Below are positions 17,179-26,941 of a stretch of 64,000 nucleotides of DNA, one piece after another. Position 1 is the stretch's first letter, and the number at the start of each line of letters is the position of its first letter. The notes beneath the pieces are model-generated. The model saw nothing but the letters and a program-made list of their open reading frames with translations. It did not search any database and had not been told where the DNA came from. The stretch is from Sulfurimicrobium lacus (GTDB taxonomy: Bacteria; Pseudomonadota; Gammaproteobacteria; Burkholderiales; Sulfuricellaceae), in assembly GCF_011764585.1 (NCBI RefSeq), contig NZ_AP022853.1, forward strand, positions 975,501-1,039,500, given 5' to 3'. The position numbers and the translations under genes are program-made.

Positions 17179-19701
17179 ATGTTCTCAAATCTGACTATCA
17201 AATCCCGGCTCATCTTTGTTATCGGCCTGCTTTCCGTGTTGCTTGTCTGCGTCGGTTTGCTCGGGCTGCGCGGTATGAAAGTCACCAGCGAGGGAATGCG
17301 CACCATCTACGAGGATAGCCTGATTGCCGCGGTCCGATTGGCGGAGGTCAACTTTCTTCAGGCGGAAAACCAGCGCCAGGTGCACCTCATGCTGATGCAC
17401 GACCCGCGTCTGCCGGAAAGCAAGCTGCACGACCATCCGTTGTCTTTCCACACCGACAAGATGGCGGAAAACACCAAGAAAAATAACCAGAGCTGGGATG
17501 GGTTTGTCGCTACCTCCCAGACCCCGGAGGGGAAAAATCTGGCAGAGGAATTCAAGACCAAACGCAAGGCATACCAGGCGGCACGGAACAAGGCGCTGGA
17601 CCTGATCAAGGCGGGGAATTATCTCGAAGCCAATTCCGTGGTCGTGAAAGAGGCCGGCCCCGCTTATATGGCAAACACCGGAGCGATGAGCAAGCTTCTC
17701 ACGCTGCAAGTCGAGAATAGCAAGCAGGAGCATGACAATGCGGTGAAGTCCAATGCCACGACGCGCAATATTGCACTCACGGCGATCGTGTTAGGCGTAC
17801 TGCTGGCCGCGCTGGTCGGCGTGCTGCTGATCCGCAACATCGGTCGTTCGCTGAACCAGGCAAAGTCCGTGGCGGCCAGGATTGCCCAGGGCGATCTGAA
17901 CAGCGAAATCCACGTGGAGTCCCGCGACGAAGTCGGCGACTTGCTGGTATCCATGCAGCAAATGCAGGACAACCTGCGCAAGATCGTGGCCGAAATCGAG
18001 AAAATCGTCGATGCCGCTGCCAATAAAGGCGACTTCAGCGTCAAGATGGTTATGGACGGCAAGGCGGGCTACACCAAGACGCTGTCCGAGCTTCTCAACC
18101 AGCTCTCCAATGTCACCGAAGGCGGTTTGAAAGATGTGACCAGGGTGGCGCAGGCCTTGGCCGACGGCGATCTTTCTCAAACCATCACCAAGGATTACCC
18201 GGGCCTGTTCGACCAGACCAAGCAGGGCGTGAACGGAACCGTTGCAGCCCTGAACGGGATCGTCAACGATATACAGTTCCTCGTCCTGTCAGCGGGCCAA
18301 GGCGACTTCAGCGCCAAGATGGATATGGCGGGCAAGCAGGGCTACAGCAAGACGCTATCGGAATTACTCAACCTGCTCTCCGACGTCACCGAAGCCGGCC
18401 TGCTGGACATCATCCGCGTAGCCAATGCCCTGTCTCAAGGAGACCTGACCAAAACCATCACCAAGGATTACCCGGGCCTGTTCGACCAGACCAAGCAGGG
18501 CATCAACACCACTGTGGAAAACCTCAAGAATCTGGTCGGTGAAATCAAGGAAGCGGTTGACGCGATCGGTACCGCCTCCAGGGAAATCGCCGCCGGCAAC
18601 AGCGACCTCTCGCAGCGCACCGAAGAGCAGGCCTCTTCACTGGAAGAGACCGCTTCCAGCATGGAAGAGCTCACTTCGACGGTGAAGCAGAACGCCGAGA
18701 ATGCCAAACAAGCCAGTCAGCTTGCCATCAGCGCTTCCGACGTGGCCGGCAAAGGCGGCGCGGTGGTGAACCAGGTGGTCGGCACCATGAGCTCGATCAA
18801 CGAATCCTCGCGCAAGATCGTGGACATCATTTCGGTGATCGACGGCATTGCCTTCCAGACCAATATCCTGGCCTTGAACGCGGCGGTCGAGGCTGCCCGT
18901 GCCGGCGAGCAGGGGCGCGGCTTCGCGGTGGTGGCCGGCGAGGTGCGCAGCCTGGCGCAACGCTCGGCCGCAGCTGCCAAGGAGATCAAGACCCTCATCG
19001 GCGACTCGGTGGACAAGGTGGAGAACGGCACCAAGCTGGTGGGCGAGGCCGGGCAGACCATGGAGAAGATCGTCACCAGCATCAAGCGCGTGACCGACAT
19101 CATGGCGGAAATCTCCGCTGCATCCAGCGAGCAGAGCGCCGGCATCGAGCAGGTCAACCTGGCCATCACGCAGATGGACGAGGTTACCCAGCAAAATGCC
19201 GCCCTGGTGGAGGAGGCCGCTGCAGCCGCCGAATCGCTGGAGGAGCAGGCGCAGAACCTGTCCGCTTCGGTGGCCGTGTTCAAGGTCGACAGCGGCGGCA
19301 TGGGCGCAGGCAAACCCGTCGCGCTGCTTGCCGCTCCGGGCAAGGCGGGAGCATCGCACTTCGACGACGCCATCGCCGCACACGTCAAGTGGAAAATCCG
19401 CCTGTCTCAATTCATCGACGGTAGCAGCACGGAACATCTCGACAGCGCGACAGTGTGCAAGGACAACCTGTGCGCCCTGGGCAAATGGATCTATGGCGAT
19501 GGCGAAAAGCACCGTGATGCGCCGCATTACACCAACCTGCTCACCAAGCACGCCAATTTCCATCGCTGCGCGGGAGATGTGGTCAGAAAAGTCGAATCGC
19601 ACGACAAGGCGGGAGCCATGTCGATGTTGAAAGGCGAGTTTTCCGCGGCCGCCAAGGAAACGGTAACGGCCATCATGGATTTGAAGAAAGAAATAGAATA
19701 A
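17179..19701 (+). CDS. Methyl-accepting chemotaxis protein with C-terminal CZB zinc-binding domain
   Basis: 840 aa. The start at 17179 has GGAGA eight bases upstream and begins a membrane helix ([21 protein letters not shown]). A 4HB-type periplasmic sensor (about 30-195), a second membrane helix ([15 protein letters not shown]), HAMP repeats and the canonical signalling tip [19 protein letters not shown] follow. The last ~115 residues form a CZB domain: HVKWKIRL, the CALGKWIYG motif and HANFHRCAG carry the zinc ligands. CZB receptors respond to zinc or to oxidants such as HOCl. The open frame continues upstream to 16921 through the nifB control region and is not used. Confidence 0.93.
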   Translation: MFSNLTIKSRLIFVIGLLSVLLVCVGLLGLRGMKVTSEGMRTIYEDSLIAAVRLAEVNFLQAENQRQVHLMLMHDPRLPESKLHDHPLSFHTDKMAENTKKNNQSWDGFVATSQTPEGKNLAEEFKTKRKAYQAARNKALDLIKAGNYLEANSVVVKEAGPAYMANTGAMSKLLTLQVENSKQEHDNAVKSNATTRNIALTAIVLGVLLAALVGVLLIRNIGRSLNQAKSVAARIAQGDLNSEIHVESRDEVGDLLVSMQQMQDNLRKIVAEIEKIVDAAANKGDFSVKMVMDGKAGYTKTLSELLNQLSNVTEGGLKDVTRVAQALADGDLSQTITKDYPGLFDQTKQGVNGTVAALNGIVNDIQFLVLSAGQGDFSAKMDMAGKQGYSKTLSELLNLLSDVTEAGLLDIIRVANALSQGDLTKTITKDYPGLFDQTKQGINTTVENLKNLVGEIKEAVDAIGTASREIAAGNSDLSQRTEEQASSLEETASSMEELTSTVKQNAENAKQASQLAISASDVAGKGGAVVNQVVGTMSSINESSRKIVDIISVIDGIAFQTNILALNAAVEAARAGEQGRGFAVVAGEVRSLAQRSAAAAKEIKTLIGDSVDKVENGTKLVGEAGQTMEKIVTSIKRVTDIMAEISAASSEQSAGIEQVNLAITQMDEVTQQNAALVEEAAAAAESLEEQAQNLSASVAVFKVDSGGMGAGKPVALLAAPGKAGASHFDDAIAAHVKWKIRLSQFIDGSSTEHLDSATVCKDNLCALGKWIYGDGEKHRDAPHYTNLLTKHANFHRCAGDVVRKVESHDKAGAMSMLKGEFSAAAKETVTAIMDLKKEIE

Positions 19702-19817
19702 CAATGTGCTGCGAGGCGCCAAGTAACGCTGAGTTTCTCAAGTGTGGTGAAAACGGCAGCGACTGCTTGACGCCTCTTTACCGGTGAGGTTCCAGACGTC
19801 CGTTTGGCAGCATGAAA

Positions 19818-19857
19818 AAGGGCGGCATTTGTTAAGAATTGTCAGATGCCCGCCCTT
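19818..19857 (+). terminator. Hairpin terminator after the chemoreceptor
   Basis: AAGGGCGGCAT pairs with ATGCCCGCCCTT, with a single bulged C, across a 17-base loop. A run of seven T follows about 12 bases later. It lies about 120 bases after the chemoreceptor stop. Confidence 0.6.
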
Positions 19858-20211
19858 ATTAAAGAACTTGTTTTTTTACCAGGTTGAATGTGACTGGCCT
19901 GGACGTGGCGATTCAGCTGCATGAAGCGAATGCGCAGCGTTGCCGATATTCACTAGGCTAACTCCATTGCTTGCCTAAGGGGCAGAGGGGGTCGGTTACC
20001 GCCATCAACCCAGTCCAGGGTGCTACCGCCTCCATTTCCAGTAAAAACTTCTTCTGTAGCGTCTCTTGGATTTCTTGGCAAATTCATTGGCGCTTCATGA
20101 CTCGAATAATGATATTTATATGTCATCTGCACAGGGGGCGGTCAAAGTTTTCCTAAAGAAAATGGAACAATGTGTCGATTAAGTTCTTAAGCGATTTAGG
20201 TAGATGATGTC
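19858..20211. other. Intergenic region without a recognised gene
   Basis: About 350 bases, more AT-rich than the surroundings in its second half (20050-20200). No convincing protein or RNA gene was recognised. It probably contains the promoter of the small gene at 20212. Confidence 0.4.
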
Positions 20212-20535
20212 ATGCGCAATATTCCCGGCTTACCGCTGTACCTGGTCTTGCCCGACAATAGATGGGAAGTGGGGCAGGTCGGCCTCGTTCCGGCTTTCAC
20301 CCCTGACTCAGAGCGTTTCTTATTCCGCCGCCTCCAAGCTGCCGCGGCCTTCGGCTTTAGCGGCACAGTTGAGAAGTCGCACGTCGAGCGGCGAGTCCAT
20401 GGCGAGCGTCGCAACTACTGCCGTCGCATCGAGCAAGCCAGGAATAAGTTGCTGGATACGCGAGCGGAGAAAGAGCGCCGTCACTATAACCGCCGTCATG
20501 GCGATGTCAGGACTAATATTGAGGAAGACGTTTGA
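20212..20535 (+). CDS. Hypothetical protein, arginine-rich C-terminus
   Basis: 107 aa, family not recognised. The N-terminus is neutral (NIPGLPLYLVLPDNRWEVGQVG). The second half is strongly basic with repeated HxERR/RRxGERR units (VERRVHGERRNYCRR, EKERRHYNRRHGD), which could bind nucleic acid or polyphosphate. A weak TAGGTAG precedes the ATG. It could be a chance frame, but its amino-acid bias is unlike that of the overlapping frames. Confidence 0.45.
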   Translation: MRNIPGLPLYLVLPDNRWEVGQVGLVPAFTPDSERFLFRRLQAAAAFGFSGTVEKSHVERRVHGERRNYCRRIEQARNKLLDTRAEKERRHYNRRHGDVRTNIEEDV

Positions 20536-20637
20536 GCCTTGCACCGAAGAAATCGGAGACTGTCATTTAAGGATCGCGGCCATCTGGAGTTCGAAGAATC
20601 CAGTGCGAGCGGATTGTCTTGCCCTTAATGAACCTTC

Positions 20638-21420
20638 TTAGTTCACCATGATTTCGCCGCGCAGGAACAGCACCGCCTGCCCGGCGAGTTCGACCCTGCC
20701 GCCTTTCAGTGTGCAATGGATTTCACCGCCGCGCCGGGAAACCTGGCGGGCGAGGAGCGTCGTCTTGCCCAACCGTTCCGCCCAGTAGGGCGTCAGCATG
20801 CAATGCGCGGAGCCGGTGACCGGGTCTTCAGGAACGCCGACCTTGGGCGCGAAGAAGCGGGAGACGAAGTCTGCATCGCTGCCCGGCGCGCTGGCGATGA
20901 TGCCCATCAGGTCCAGGCGTTTCAGAATTTCCATGTCAGGCTTCAGGGAGCGGATTTCCGCTTCCGTGTCGAAAATGGCGAGGTATTTGTCGGCGCGCAA
21001 CACGCCTCTGGGCCGTTGCCCCAATCCCTGGGTCAGTTCATCGGGGCAGGGGCAGGGCATCGGCGGCTGGGCGGGAAAGTCCATGCGCAGCCAGTCGCCG
21101 TCCCGCCGGACGTGCAATTCTCCGCTGCGGGTGTCGAACGTTACTTCGTCCAGTTCAGTTTCCAGAAAGTTGAAAATGACGTAGGCGGCAGCCAGCGTGG
21201 CGTGGCCGCACAGGTCCACCTCGGTTGCCGGGGTGAACCAGCGCAGGCCGTAGCGGCCGCTGCCCCCGACCAGGAAGGCGGTTTCCGACAGGTTGTTCTC
21301 GGCCGCCACGGCCTGCATCCAGCCGTCCGCTGGCCAGGCCTCCAGCGGGCACACTGCTGCCGGGTTGCCGGAAAATAACCGGTCCGTAAAAGCGTCGACC
21401 TGATACAGGGGGGTGGGCAT
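20638..21420 (-). CDS. PhzF family protein (isomerase-like)
   Basis: 260 aa. The N-terminus YQVDAFTDRLFSGNPAAVCPL is the PhzF signature, with AAENNLSETAFLV next (the catalytic Glu of PhzF lies in the NLSETAF motif). GHATLAAAYVIF and a late PEDPVTGSAHC complete the fold. Members isomerise small metabolites; the substrate here is unknown. AGGAG precedes the ATG. There is no phenazine pathway nearby. Confidence 0.92.
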   Translation of the reverse strand: MPTPLYQVDAFTDRLFSGNPAAVCPLEAWPADGWMQAVAAENNLSETAFLVGGSGRYGLRWFTPATEVDLCGHATLAAAYVIFNFLETELDEVTFDTRSGELHVRRDGDWLRMDFPAQPPMPCPCPDELTQGLGQRPRGVLRADKYLAIFDTEAEIRSLKPDMEILKRLDLMGIIASAPGSDADFVSRFFAPKVGVPEDPVTGSAHCMLTPYWAERLGKTTLLARQVSRRGGEIHCTLKGGRVELAGQAVLFLRGEIMVN

Positions 21421-21453
21421 GTTTGTCTCCTGCAGTAATTTCCTGGTTCGGTT

Positions 21454-22458
21454 TTACGGCTGCAATGCGTCCACGCGCTCTCCGGCGGTTTTATCACGCG
21501 CCAGATGCGGCAGATATTCCTCAACCAATTGTTCGACGAGTTCGGCCTGCAATCGGTCTCTATCCACCTTCATGGCTTCCCGGTTCGGTTGATCGGCCAT
21601 CCATCGTTTGAATTGCGCGAAGACTAAAGGGGATACCGTGTTCATTCTTGCCATGTGGCCGGAGGGCGAAACGATCATGGCGGAAAACGACGGCGAGTTG
21701 AGCAATACGCCCGCCCGCTTTGCCTGAACGACGCGAAAATCGTTTTCATTCCCGGTGAGAAGCAAAGGATGGGGATCGCCTTCTGCCGCCTCGCGTCGAA
21801 TGATATCGACTTCGAAGCCACTGCTGTTTACCGCGGTGTAGCGTTGCTCATCCCTGATCTCGAAGGTTTTGTCCACTTTTTGCAGCATGCCTATCATGGA
21901 TGAGCCGAGCTTCTCCATTTTGGTAATGAAACGGATGCGTTTGCGGGTGTCCCAGAGCAAATCGACGTCGCGCGTCGCCAGTGCTTCCGTCGATTCGAAG
22001 CGAACCCCGGCGGCGGCTTCGTATGCATAGAGCGCATGCGTTCCGATCACCATGAAATGTTCCGCAAGGCCGAATTTCGCCAGCGTGTTGAGGATTTCCA
22101 CCAGGATCTGCGGCGCGCGCCCCACAAACAAGGCTCGATTCAAGCGCTGGTGCTGGACCAATGCTTTGGAAAGCTGGTCGCGCCGCGCCTCCAGTTCACC
22201 CTTTGTGGAGGTGAACTTGGTGAAAATCGCTTCAGTTTCAGCGGATCTTGGGCCAAGGCTTTTCTGCGCGTTTTGTGGGGACGTCCGGATAAGGTATTCG
22301 GCCTTGCCCTGCTGCTTCCAGTACATGCCGCCGCGCACTTCAGCCGCACGTTTGGTCGCCTCTTCCCAGGCCGTGAACGTGGCCTGAGCATCAATATATT
22401 GGCGTCGGGCATCATTTCCGATGTCGGACAGGCCGGCGGATTTCCGTATGTTTCCCAT
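21454..22458 (-). CDS. GSU2327-type nucleotidyltransferase-like protein
   Basis: 334 aa from the ATG at 22458; a TTG start at 22494 would add 12 residues. The central part has FMVIGTHALYAYEAAAGVRF and then ATRDVDLLWD, a D-x-D metal-binding pair of the NTP_transf_8 type, and a later FEVDIIR supplies a third acidic residue. The N-terminal ~110 residues look helical (coiled-coil-like ELEARRDQLSKALVQHQRLN). Such proteins occur in toxin-like and accessory settings; the target is unknown. No antitoxin partner gene is obvious. Confidence 0.7.
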   Translation of the reverse strand: MGNIRKSAGLSDIGNDARRQYIDAQATFTAWEEATKRAAEVRGGMYWKQQGKAEYLIRTSPQNAQKSLGPRSAETEAIFTKFTSTKGELEARRDQLSKALVQHQRLNRALFVGRAPQILVEILNTLAKFGLAEHFMVIGTHALYAYEAAAGVRFESTEALATRDVDLLWDTRKRIRFITKMEKLGSSMIGMLQKVDKTFEIRDEQRYTAVNSSGFEVDIIRREAAEGDPHPLLLTGNENDFRVVQAKRAGVLLNSPSFSAMIVSPSGHMARMNTVSPLVFAQFKRWMADQPNREAMKVDRDRLQAELVEQLVEEYLPHLARDKTAGERVDALQP

Positions 22459-22548
22459 GTTTTTAATGTTATACGGAAAATCATTATTTATCAAAGATGT
22501 TGTCTATGATAATGCAGTCGGGCCACCGAGCTGTGGCGCGATGCGACA

Positions 22549-24156
22549 TCAAAAACGCTTGATGTCGATGTTGTATTTCTTCAGCGCGTAGCCCATCTGG
22601 CGCGGGGTCAGGTCCAGCAGGCGGGCCGCCTTGGCCTGGACCCAGCCGCTCTTTTCCATCGCCCACATGAGGCGCTCGCGCTCGCTGAGCGGCTCCGCCT
22701 CGTCATGCGGCGTGGCAGCTTCGGCTGCGGCGGCACGCGACGGGATTTCCGGCGGAGGTTCAATTTCGGCATGGATGGGGAAGGAGGGATGGGAGGTGCC
22801 GTAATTCTTGAGCGCGGAGGAGAAACACAGCCCCCTCTGGCACAGCAGGTCGCTGCGGCGGATGACGCTGCCCTTGCTCATGGTGGCGAAGCGTTCGACG
22901 CAGTTTTCCAGCTCGCGCACGTTGCCTGGCCAGTTGCAATGCAGGATCGCGTCCATGGCTTCCTCGCTGATGCTCAGCTTGCGCTTGTTTTCCTGGTTGA
23001 AGCGGTCGAGGAAATGTTCCAGCAGCGGGGGGATGTCGTCGCGCCGTTCACGCAGCGGGGGCAGGAAGATGCTCACCACGTTGATGCGGAAATAGAGGTC
23101 GGCGCGGAACTCGCCTTTGGCGACCATTTCTTCCAGGTTGCGGTTGGTGGCGGTGACCATGCGCACGTTCACCTTGATGGTGCGGTTGCCGCCGACGCGC
23201 TCGAATTCCTTTTCCTGCAGCACGCGCAGCAGCTTGGCCTGGAAGCCGGGGGAAATGTCGCCGATCTCGTCGAGGAACAAAGTGCCGCCGTGCGCTTGCT
23301 CGAAGCGCCCCTTGCGTTCCTGGGTGGCGCCGGTGAAGGAGCCTTTTTCGTGGCCGAACAGCTCGGATTCGAGCAGGGTTTCCGGCAGCGCGGCGCAGTT
23401 GAGCTTGACGAAAGGGCCGTCGTGGCGCGGGCTGAGTACGTGGATGGCGCGCGCGATGGCTTCCTTGCCGGTGCCCGATTCGCCGCGGATCAGGATGGTG
23501 GCCTTGCCCGGCGCCGCCTGGTGCACCTCGGCGAACACCTGCTGCATGCGCTTGCTTACGCCGATGACCTGGTCGAGGCTGTACTTGCCCTGCAATTCCT
23601 TCTGCAGGCGGGAGCGCTCCTGCATGAGTTGGGTGCGCTCCTGTGCCACATTTTGGTGCAGGCGCACCGTCTGGCCGATCAGGTTGGACACCATGGTAAG
23701 GAAGCGCACGTCCTGCTGGAAGCCGCGCTCCGGATTGCGTTCGCGGTCCACGCTGAGGACGCCGATGCAGCGGCGTCCGATCTTGACCGGCACGCCGATG
23801 AAGGCGATATCCTGGTCGTTCAGCTTGCGCGCGCCGGTGCGGTTGAGGAACAGCGGTTCTTCCGCCACGCTGGGGATGACCGCCGGCATGCAGTTCTGCA
23901 TGATGCGCCCGATGATGCCTTCGCCGACGAGGAAGCGTCCGCGCTCCATCTCTTCCTGCGACAAGCCGGTGGCGGCCACCACCTGGAGGTCGCCGTCTTC
24001 CTGCTGCAGGCTGAGCATGCCGCGGCGCATGTGCAGATGGGTGGAAAGCAGATTCAGCACGCCCTGCAGAGTTTTCTGCAGGTTGAGAGAAGAGCTCAGC
24101 ACCTTGCTGATTTCGTAAATGGTGACCAGTTCCACCATCGGGCTGTTTTGCGACAT
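22549..24156 (-). CDS. nifA: NifA, nif-specific sigma-54 activator
   Basis: 535 aa from the ATG at 24156. It has an N-terminal GAF domain (about 15-165) and a central AAA+ domain with GESGTGKE and the sigma-54 contact loop GSFTGA. The C-terminal Fis-type helix-turn-helix reads WVQAKAARLLDLTPRQMGYAL. Between AAA+ and HTH the cysteines follow C-x11-C-x19-C-x4-C (from HCNWPGNV to CQRGLC), the motif of oxygen-sensitive NifA in rhizobia and betaproteobacteria. This NifA should therefore be inactivated by oxygen directly. No nifL is visible. The gene is alone on the minus strand, divergent from a c-di-GMP enzyme gene. Confidence 0.97.
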   Translation of the reverse strand: MSQNSPMVELVTIYEISKVLSSSLNLQKTLQGVLNLLSTHLHMRRGMLSLQQEDGDLQVVAATGLSQEEMERGRFLVGEGIIGRIMQNCMPAVIPSVAEEPLFLNRTGARKLNDQDIAFIGVPVKIGRRCIGVLSVDRERNPERGFQQDVRFLTMVSNLIGQTVRLHQNVAQERTQLMQERSRLQKELQGKYSLDQVIGVSKRMQQVFAEVHQAAPGKATILIRGESGTGKEAIARAIHVLSPRHDGPFVKLNCAALPETLLESELFGHEKGSFTGATQERKGRFEQAHGGTLFLDEIGDISPGFQAKLLRVLQEKEFERVGGNRTIKVNVRMVTATNRNLEEMVAKGEFRADLYFRINVVSIFLPPLRERRDDIPPLLEHFLDRFNQENKRKLSISEEAMDAILHCNWPGNVRELENCVERFATMSKGSVIRRSDLLCQRGLCFSSALKNYGTSHPSFPIHAEIEPPPEIPSRAAAAEAATPHDEAEPLSERERLMWAMEKSGWVQAKAARLLDLTPRQMGYALKKYNIDIKRF

Positions 24157-24376
24157 GGGCCATTTGCTCCGGAATTTGTACAACGAAAAGCAATTTTCAT
24201 GCCGCATTCAGAGATGGCGTTTCCAGCCGTCCGTCGCGCATCAATCGTCCACGGCGTATTTTTGACTGGGAAAAAATCTTTGCGTTCTCGCCCCGCGCTG
24301 GTACCCATGTCACATGTGCGGTCAAAAGATATGGAGTAAACTTGCGGCATGCGGTCTATCCAAGTGGAAATCATCG

Positions 24377-26905
24377 ATGTTCTCTGACGTAACCATCGAG
24401 CGCATCATTCACCCCGAAATCTTGAGCTGTTCTTCCGCGACCCCTTTGTTCCAGGCGGTGCAGCGCATGGTCGATGCGCACTACAGTTCGATCCTGGTGG
24501 TCGACGATGGCGCGGCGGTCGGTATCTGGACCGAGCAGGATGCGCTGGCGCTGGATTTTTCCGACCCGACCTTTTTCAGTACGCCGATCTCGTCCGTTAT
24601 GAGTTCGCCGGTCAAGACCATCTATCACAAGATTTCCATCGGCGAGGCCACGTTGCACTTCCGCGAGGAAGGCGTGCGCCATTTCCTCGTGGTGGACGAT
24701 GAGGGCGCCCATAAAGGCATCATCACCCAGTCCGACATCGTCCTGAACCAGGGTCTCGAGTATTTCATCTCCATGCGCGAAGTGAAGGCGGTGCTCAATA
24801 AAAGTCATCTGTGCCTTTCCGGGCAAACGCCGCTCCATGACGCGGTCAAGGCCATGCGCAACACCCCGGCCGATGCCCTTTTGGTCGAAGGGGAAAACGG
24901 CAGCTACGGCATACTCACGGAACGCGACGTGTTACGGTTGATCGGGAGCAACAGGACTTCGCTCCCCATCGGCAAGCTGGCCAATTTTCCGCTGCTCAGC
25001 GTGTCTTCCAAATCCAGCCTGTTCCATGCGCGCAAGGTGTTTACGGAGAACCGAGTGCGCCATCTCGGCGTCACCGGCGAAAATGGGGAACTGATCGGCC
25101 TGGTGACCTTTTCCGATATCCTGCAAAACATCGAATACGACTACGTGCACAGCCTCCAGATGGCGCTGCGCGAGCGCGAACAAAGCCTGGCGGTTTCCAC
25201 CCAGAACCTGCGCCTGGCCGAGAAAGTGTTCGAAACCACTTTCGACGGCATCATGATTACCGGTCCGCGCAACGTCATCGAGTCGGTCAACCCGGCCTTC
25301 ACCGTCATCACCGGCTTTCAGGCCCGCGATGTGATAGGCAGGACGCCTACCATCCTTGCGTCAGGCCGGCACGATTCGGAGTTTTACCGCGCCATGTGGG
25401 CGGAAATAGGGGAAAAAGGCTATTGGCAGGGGGAAGTCTGGAATCGCCGCAAGAACGGCGAAATCTATCCGGAATGGCTGGCCATCAACGTGATCAGGGA
25501 TTCCACCGGGAAAGTTTCCAATTACGTGGCGATCTTTTCCGATATCACCGAACGCAAGGCGGCGGAAAGCCATGTGCGGCATCTCGCCCACCACGATGCG
25601 CTCACCGACCTGCCCAACCGCATTTTGTTCGTCGAACGTCTCAACCACGCGATCGTCCATGCGCATCGGGTTGAGCAAAAAGTTGCGGTGATGTTCCTCG
25701 ATCTCGACCGTTTCAAGCGCATCAACGACACCCTGGGCCACACCATGGGCGACCGGCTGCTGCAGACCGTCGGCCAGCGCCTGGCGGCCTGCATGCGCGA
25801 GGACGATACCGTGGCACGGATGGGCGGCGACGAATTCACCGTTCTCATCGAAAATGTCACCGACCCCGGTAGCCTCCCCTCCCTTGCTCAGAAGATCATC
25901 GCCGAACTGTCGCGGCCGGTGGTCCTGGACGGGCATGAGCTCGTGGTCACGACCAGCATCGGCATCAGCATTTATCCCGACGACAGCGATCAGTCCGACG
26001 CGCTGATCAAGCACGCCGACGCCGCGATGTATCTGGCGAAGGAAAAAGGACGCAACAATTTCCAGTTCTTCACGTCGGAAATGAACGCCCATGCCTTCGA
26101 GCGCATGACCATGGAAACATGGCTGCGCAAGGCGCTGGAACGCCAGGAATTCGCGCTTCACTACCAGCCTCAGGTGGACATCGGCTCGCACCGGATTGTC
26201 GGCATGGAGGCATTGCTGCGCTGGAATCAGCCCGATGTCGGAATGATTCCGCCTGTGCAGTTCATCCCCGTGGCCGAGGATACCGGTCTCATCGTGCCGA
26301 TCGGCGAATGGGTACTGCTCGAAGCCTGTTCCCAGAACAAGGCCTGGCAGGACGAGGGGCTGCCGCACTTGCGCGTGGCGGTGAATATGTCGGGCCGCCA
26401 GTTCCGGCAAAAAAATCTGGTCGAGGTGATCTCCTCGATTTTGAAGAAAACCGGGCTGGAGCCGGAATGCCTGGAGCTGGAAATCACCGAAAGCATCGCC
26501 ATGGTCAACGCCGACGAAACCGTGACCAAACTGCACGCGCTCAAGGCGATGGGGATACGCATTTCCATGGACGATTTCGGCACCGGCCATTCTTCGCTCA
26601 GTTACCTCAAGCAATTCCCCATCGACACGTTGAAAATCGACAAGTCATTCGTTCAGGATCTGACACGCGATTCCACCGACAACACCATCGCCGCAGCCAT
26701 TGCCGCGATGGCGCGCGGACTCAAGATGAAAATCATCACCGAGGGCGTGGAAACCGAGGAACAGCTGACATGCCTCAAGGGCATGCAGCAGGGCGATGTG
26801 CAGGGCTATTACTTCAGCCATCCGCTTCCCCCAGGCGAGTTCGCCGCGTTGCTGCGGGGCGGACAGCCACTGGGAGAGATGACGCCCGATGCCGGGAAAG
26901 CGTGA
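24377..26905 (+). CDS. CBS x4 - PAS - GGDEF - EAL regulatory protein
   Basis: 842 aa from the ATG at 24377. Four CBS motifs form two Bateman pairs in residues about 5-270 (SILVVDDGAAVGIWTEQDAL, HFLVVDDEGAHKGIITQSDI, ALLVEGENGSYGILTERDVL, HLGVTGENGELIGLVTFSDI). A PAS domain (about 285-400), a GGDEF domain with intact MGGDEF and an EAL domain with GMEALLRW, LEITES and DDFGTGHSSL follow. Both enzyme motifs look active, so it could make or degrade c-di-GMP. CBS pairs usually bind adenine nucleotides, which would tie c-di-GMP to energy status. It is divergent from nifA, 220 bases away. Confidence 0.93.
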   Translation: MFSDVTIERIIHPEILSCSSATPLFQAVQRMVDAHYSSILVVDDGAAVGIWTEQDALALDFSDPTFFSTPISSVMSSPVKTIYHKISIGEATLHFREEGVRHFLVVDDEGAHKGIITQSDIVLNQGLEYFISMREVKAVLNKSHLCLSGQTPLHDAVKAMRNTPADALLVEGENGSYGILTERDVLRLIGSNRTSLPIGKLANFPLLSVSSKSSLFHARKVFTENRVRHLGVTGENGELIGLVTFSDILQNIEYDYVHSLQMALREREQSLAVSTQNLRLAEKVFETTFDGIMITGPRNVIESVNPAFTVITGFQARDVIGRTPTILASGRHDSEFYRAMWAEIGEKGYWQGEVWNRRKNGEIYPEWLAINVIRDSTGKVSNYVAIFSDITERKAAESHVRHLAHHDALTDLPNRILFVERLNHAIVHAHRVEQKVAVMFLDLDRFKRINDTLGHTMGDRLLQTVGQRLAACMREDDTVARMGGDEFTVLIENVTDPGSLPSLAQKIIAELSRPVVLDGHELVVTTSIGISIYPDDSDQSDALIKHADAAMYLAKEKGRNNFQFFTSEMNAHAFERMTMETWLRKALERQEFALHYQPQVDIGSHRIVGMEALLRWNQPDVGMIPPVQFIPVAEDTGLIVPIGEWVLLEACSQNKAWQDEGLPHLRVAVNMSGRQFRQKNLVEVISSILKKTGLEPECLELEITESIAMVNADETVTKLHALKAMGIRISMDDFGTGHSSLSYLKQFPIDTLKIDKSFVQDLTRDSTDNTIAAAIAAMARGLKMKIITEGVETEEQLTCLKGMQQGDVQGYYFSHPLPPGEFAALLRGGQPLGEMTPDAGKA

Positions 26906-26913
26906 CCCTTACC

Positions 26914-26933
26914 GTCATTGCGCTCGCAATGAC
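26914..26933. terminator. Short hairpin between convergent genes
   Basis: GTCATTGCG and CGCAATGAC pair perfectly around a two-base loop, between the stops of the GGDEF-EAL gene and the minus-strand TetR gene. There is no U-tract, so it may be a small repeat rather than a true terminator. Confidence 0.4.
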
Positions 26934-26941
26934 CGCAAGAC

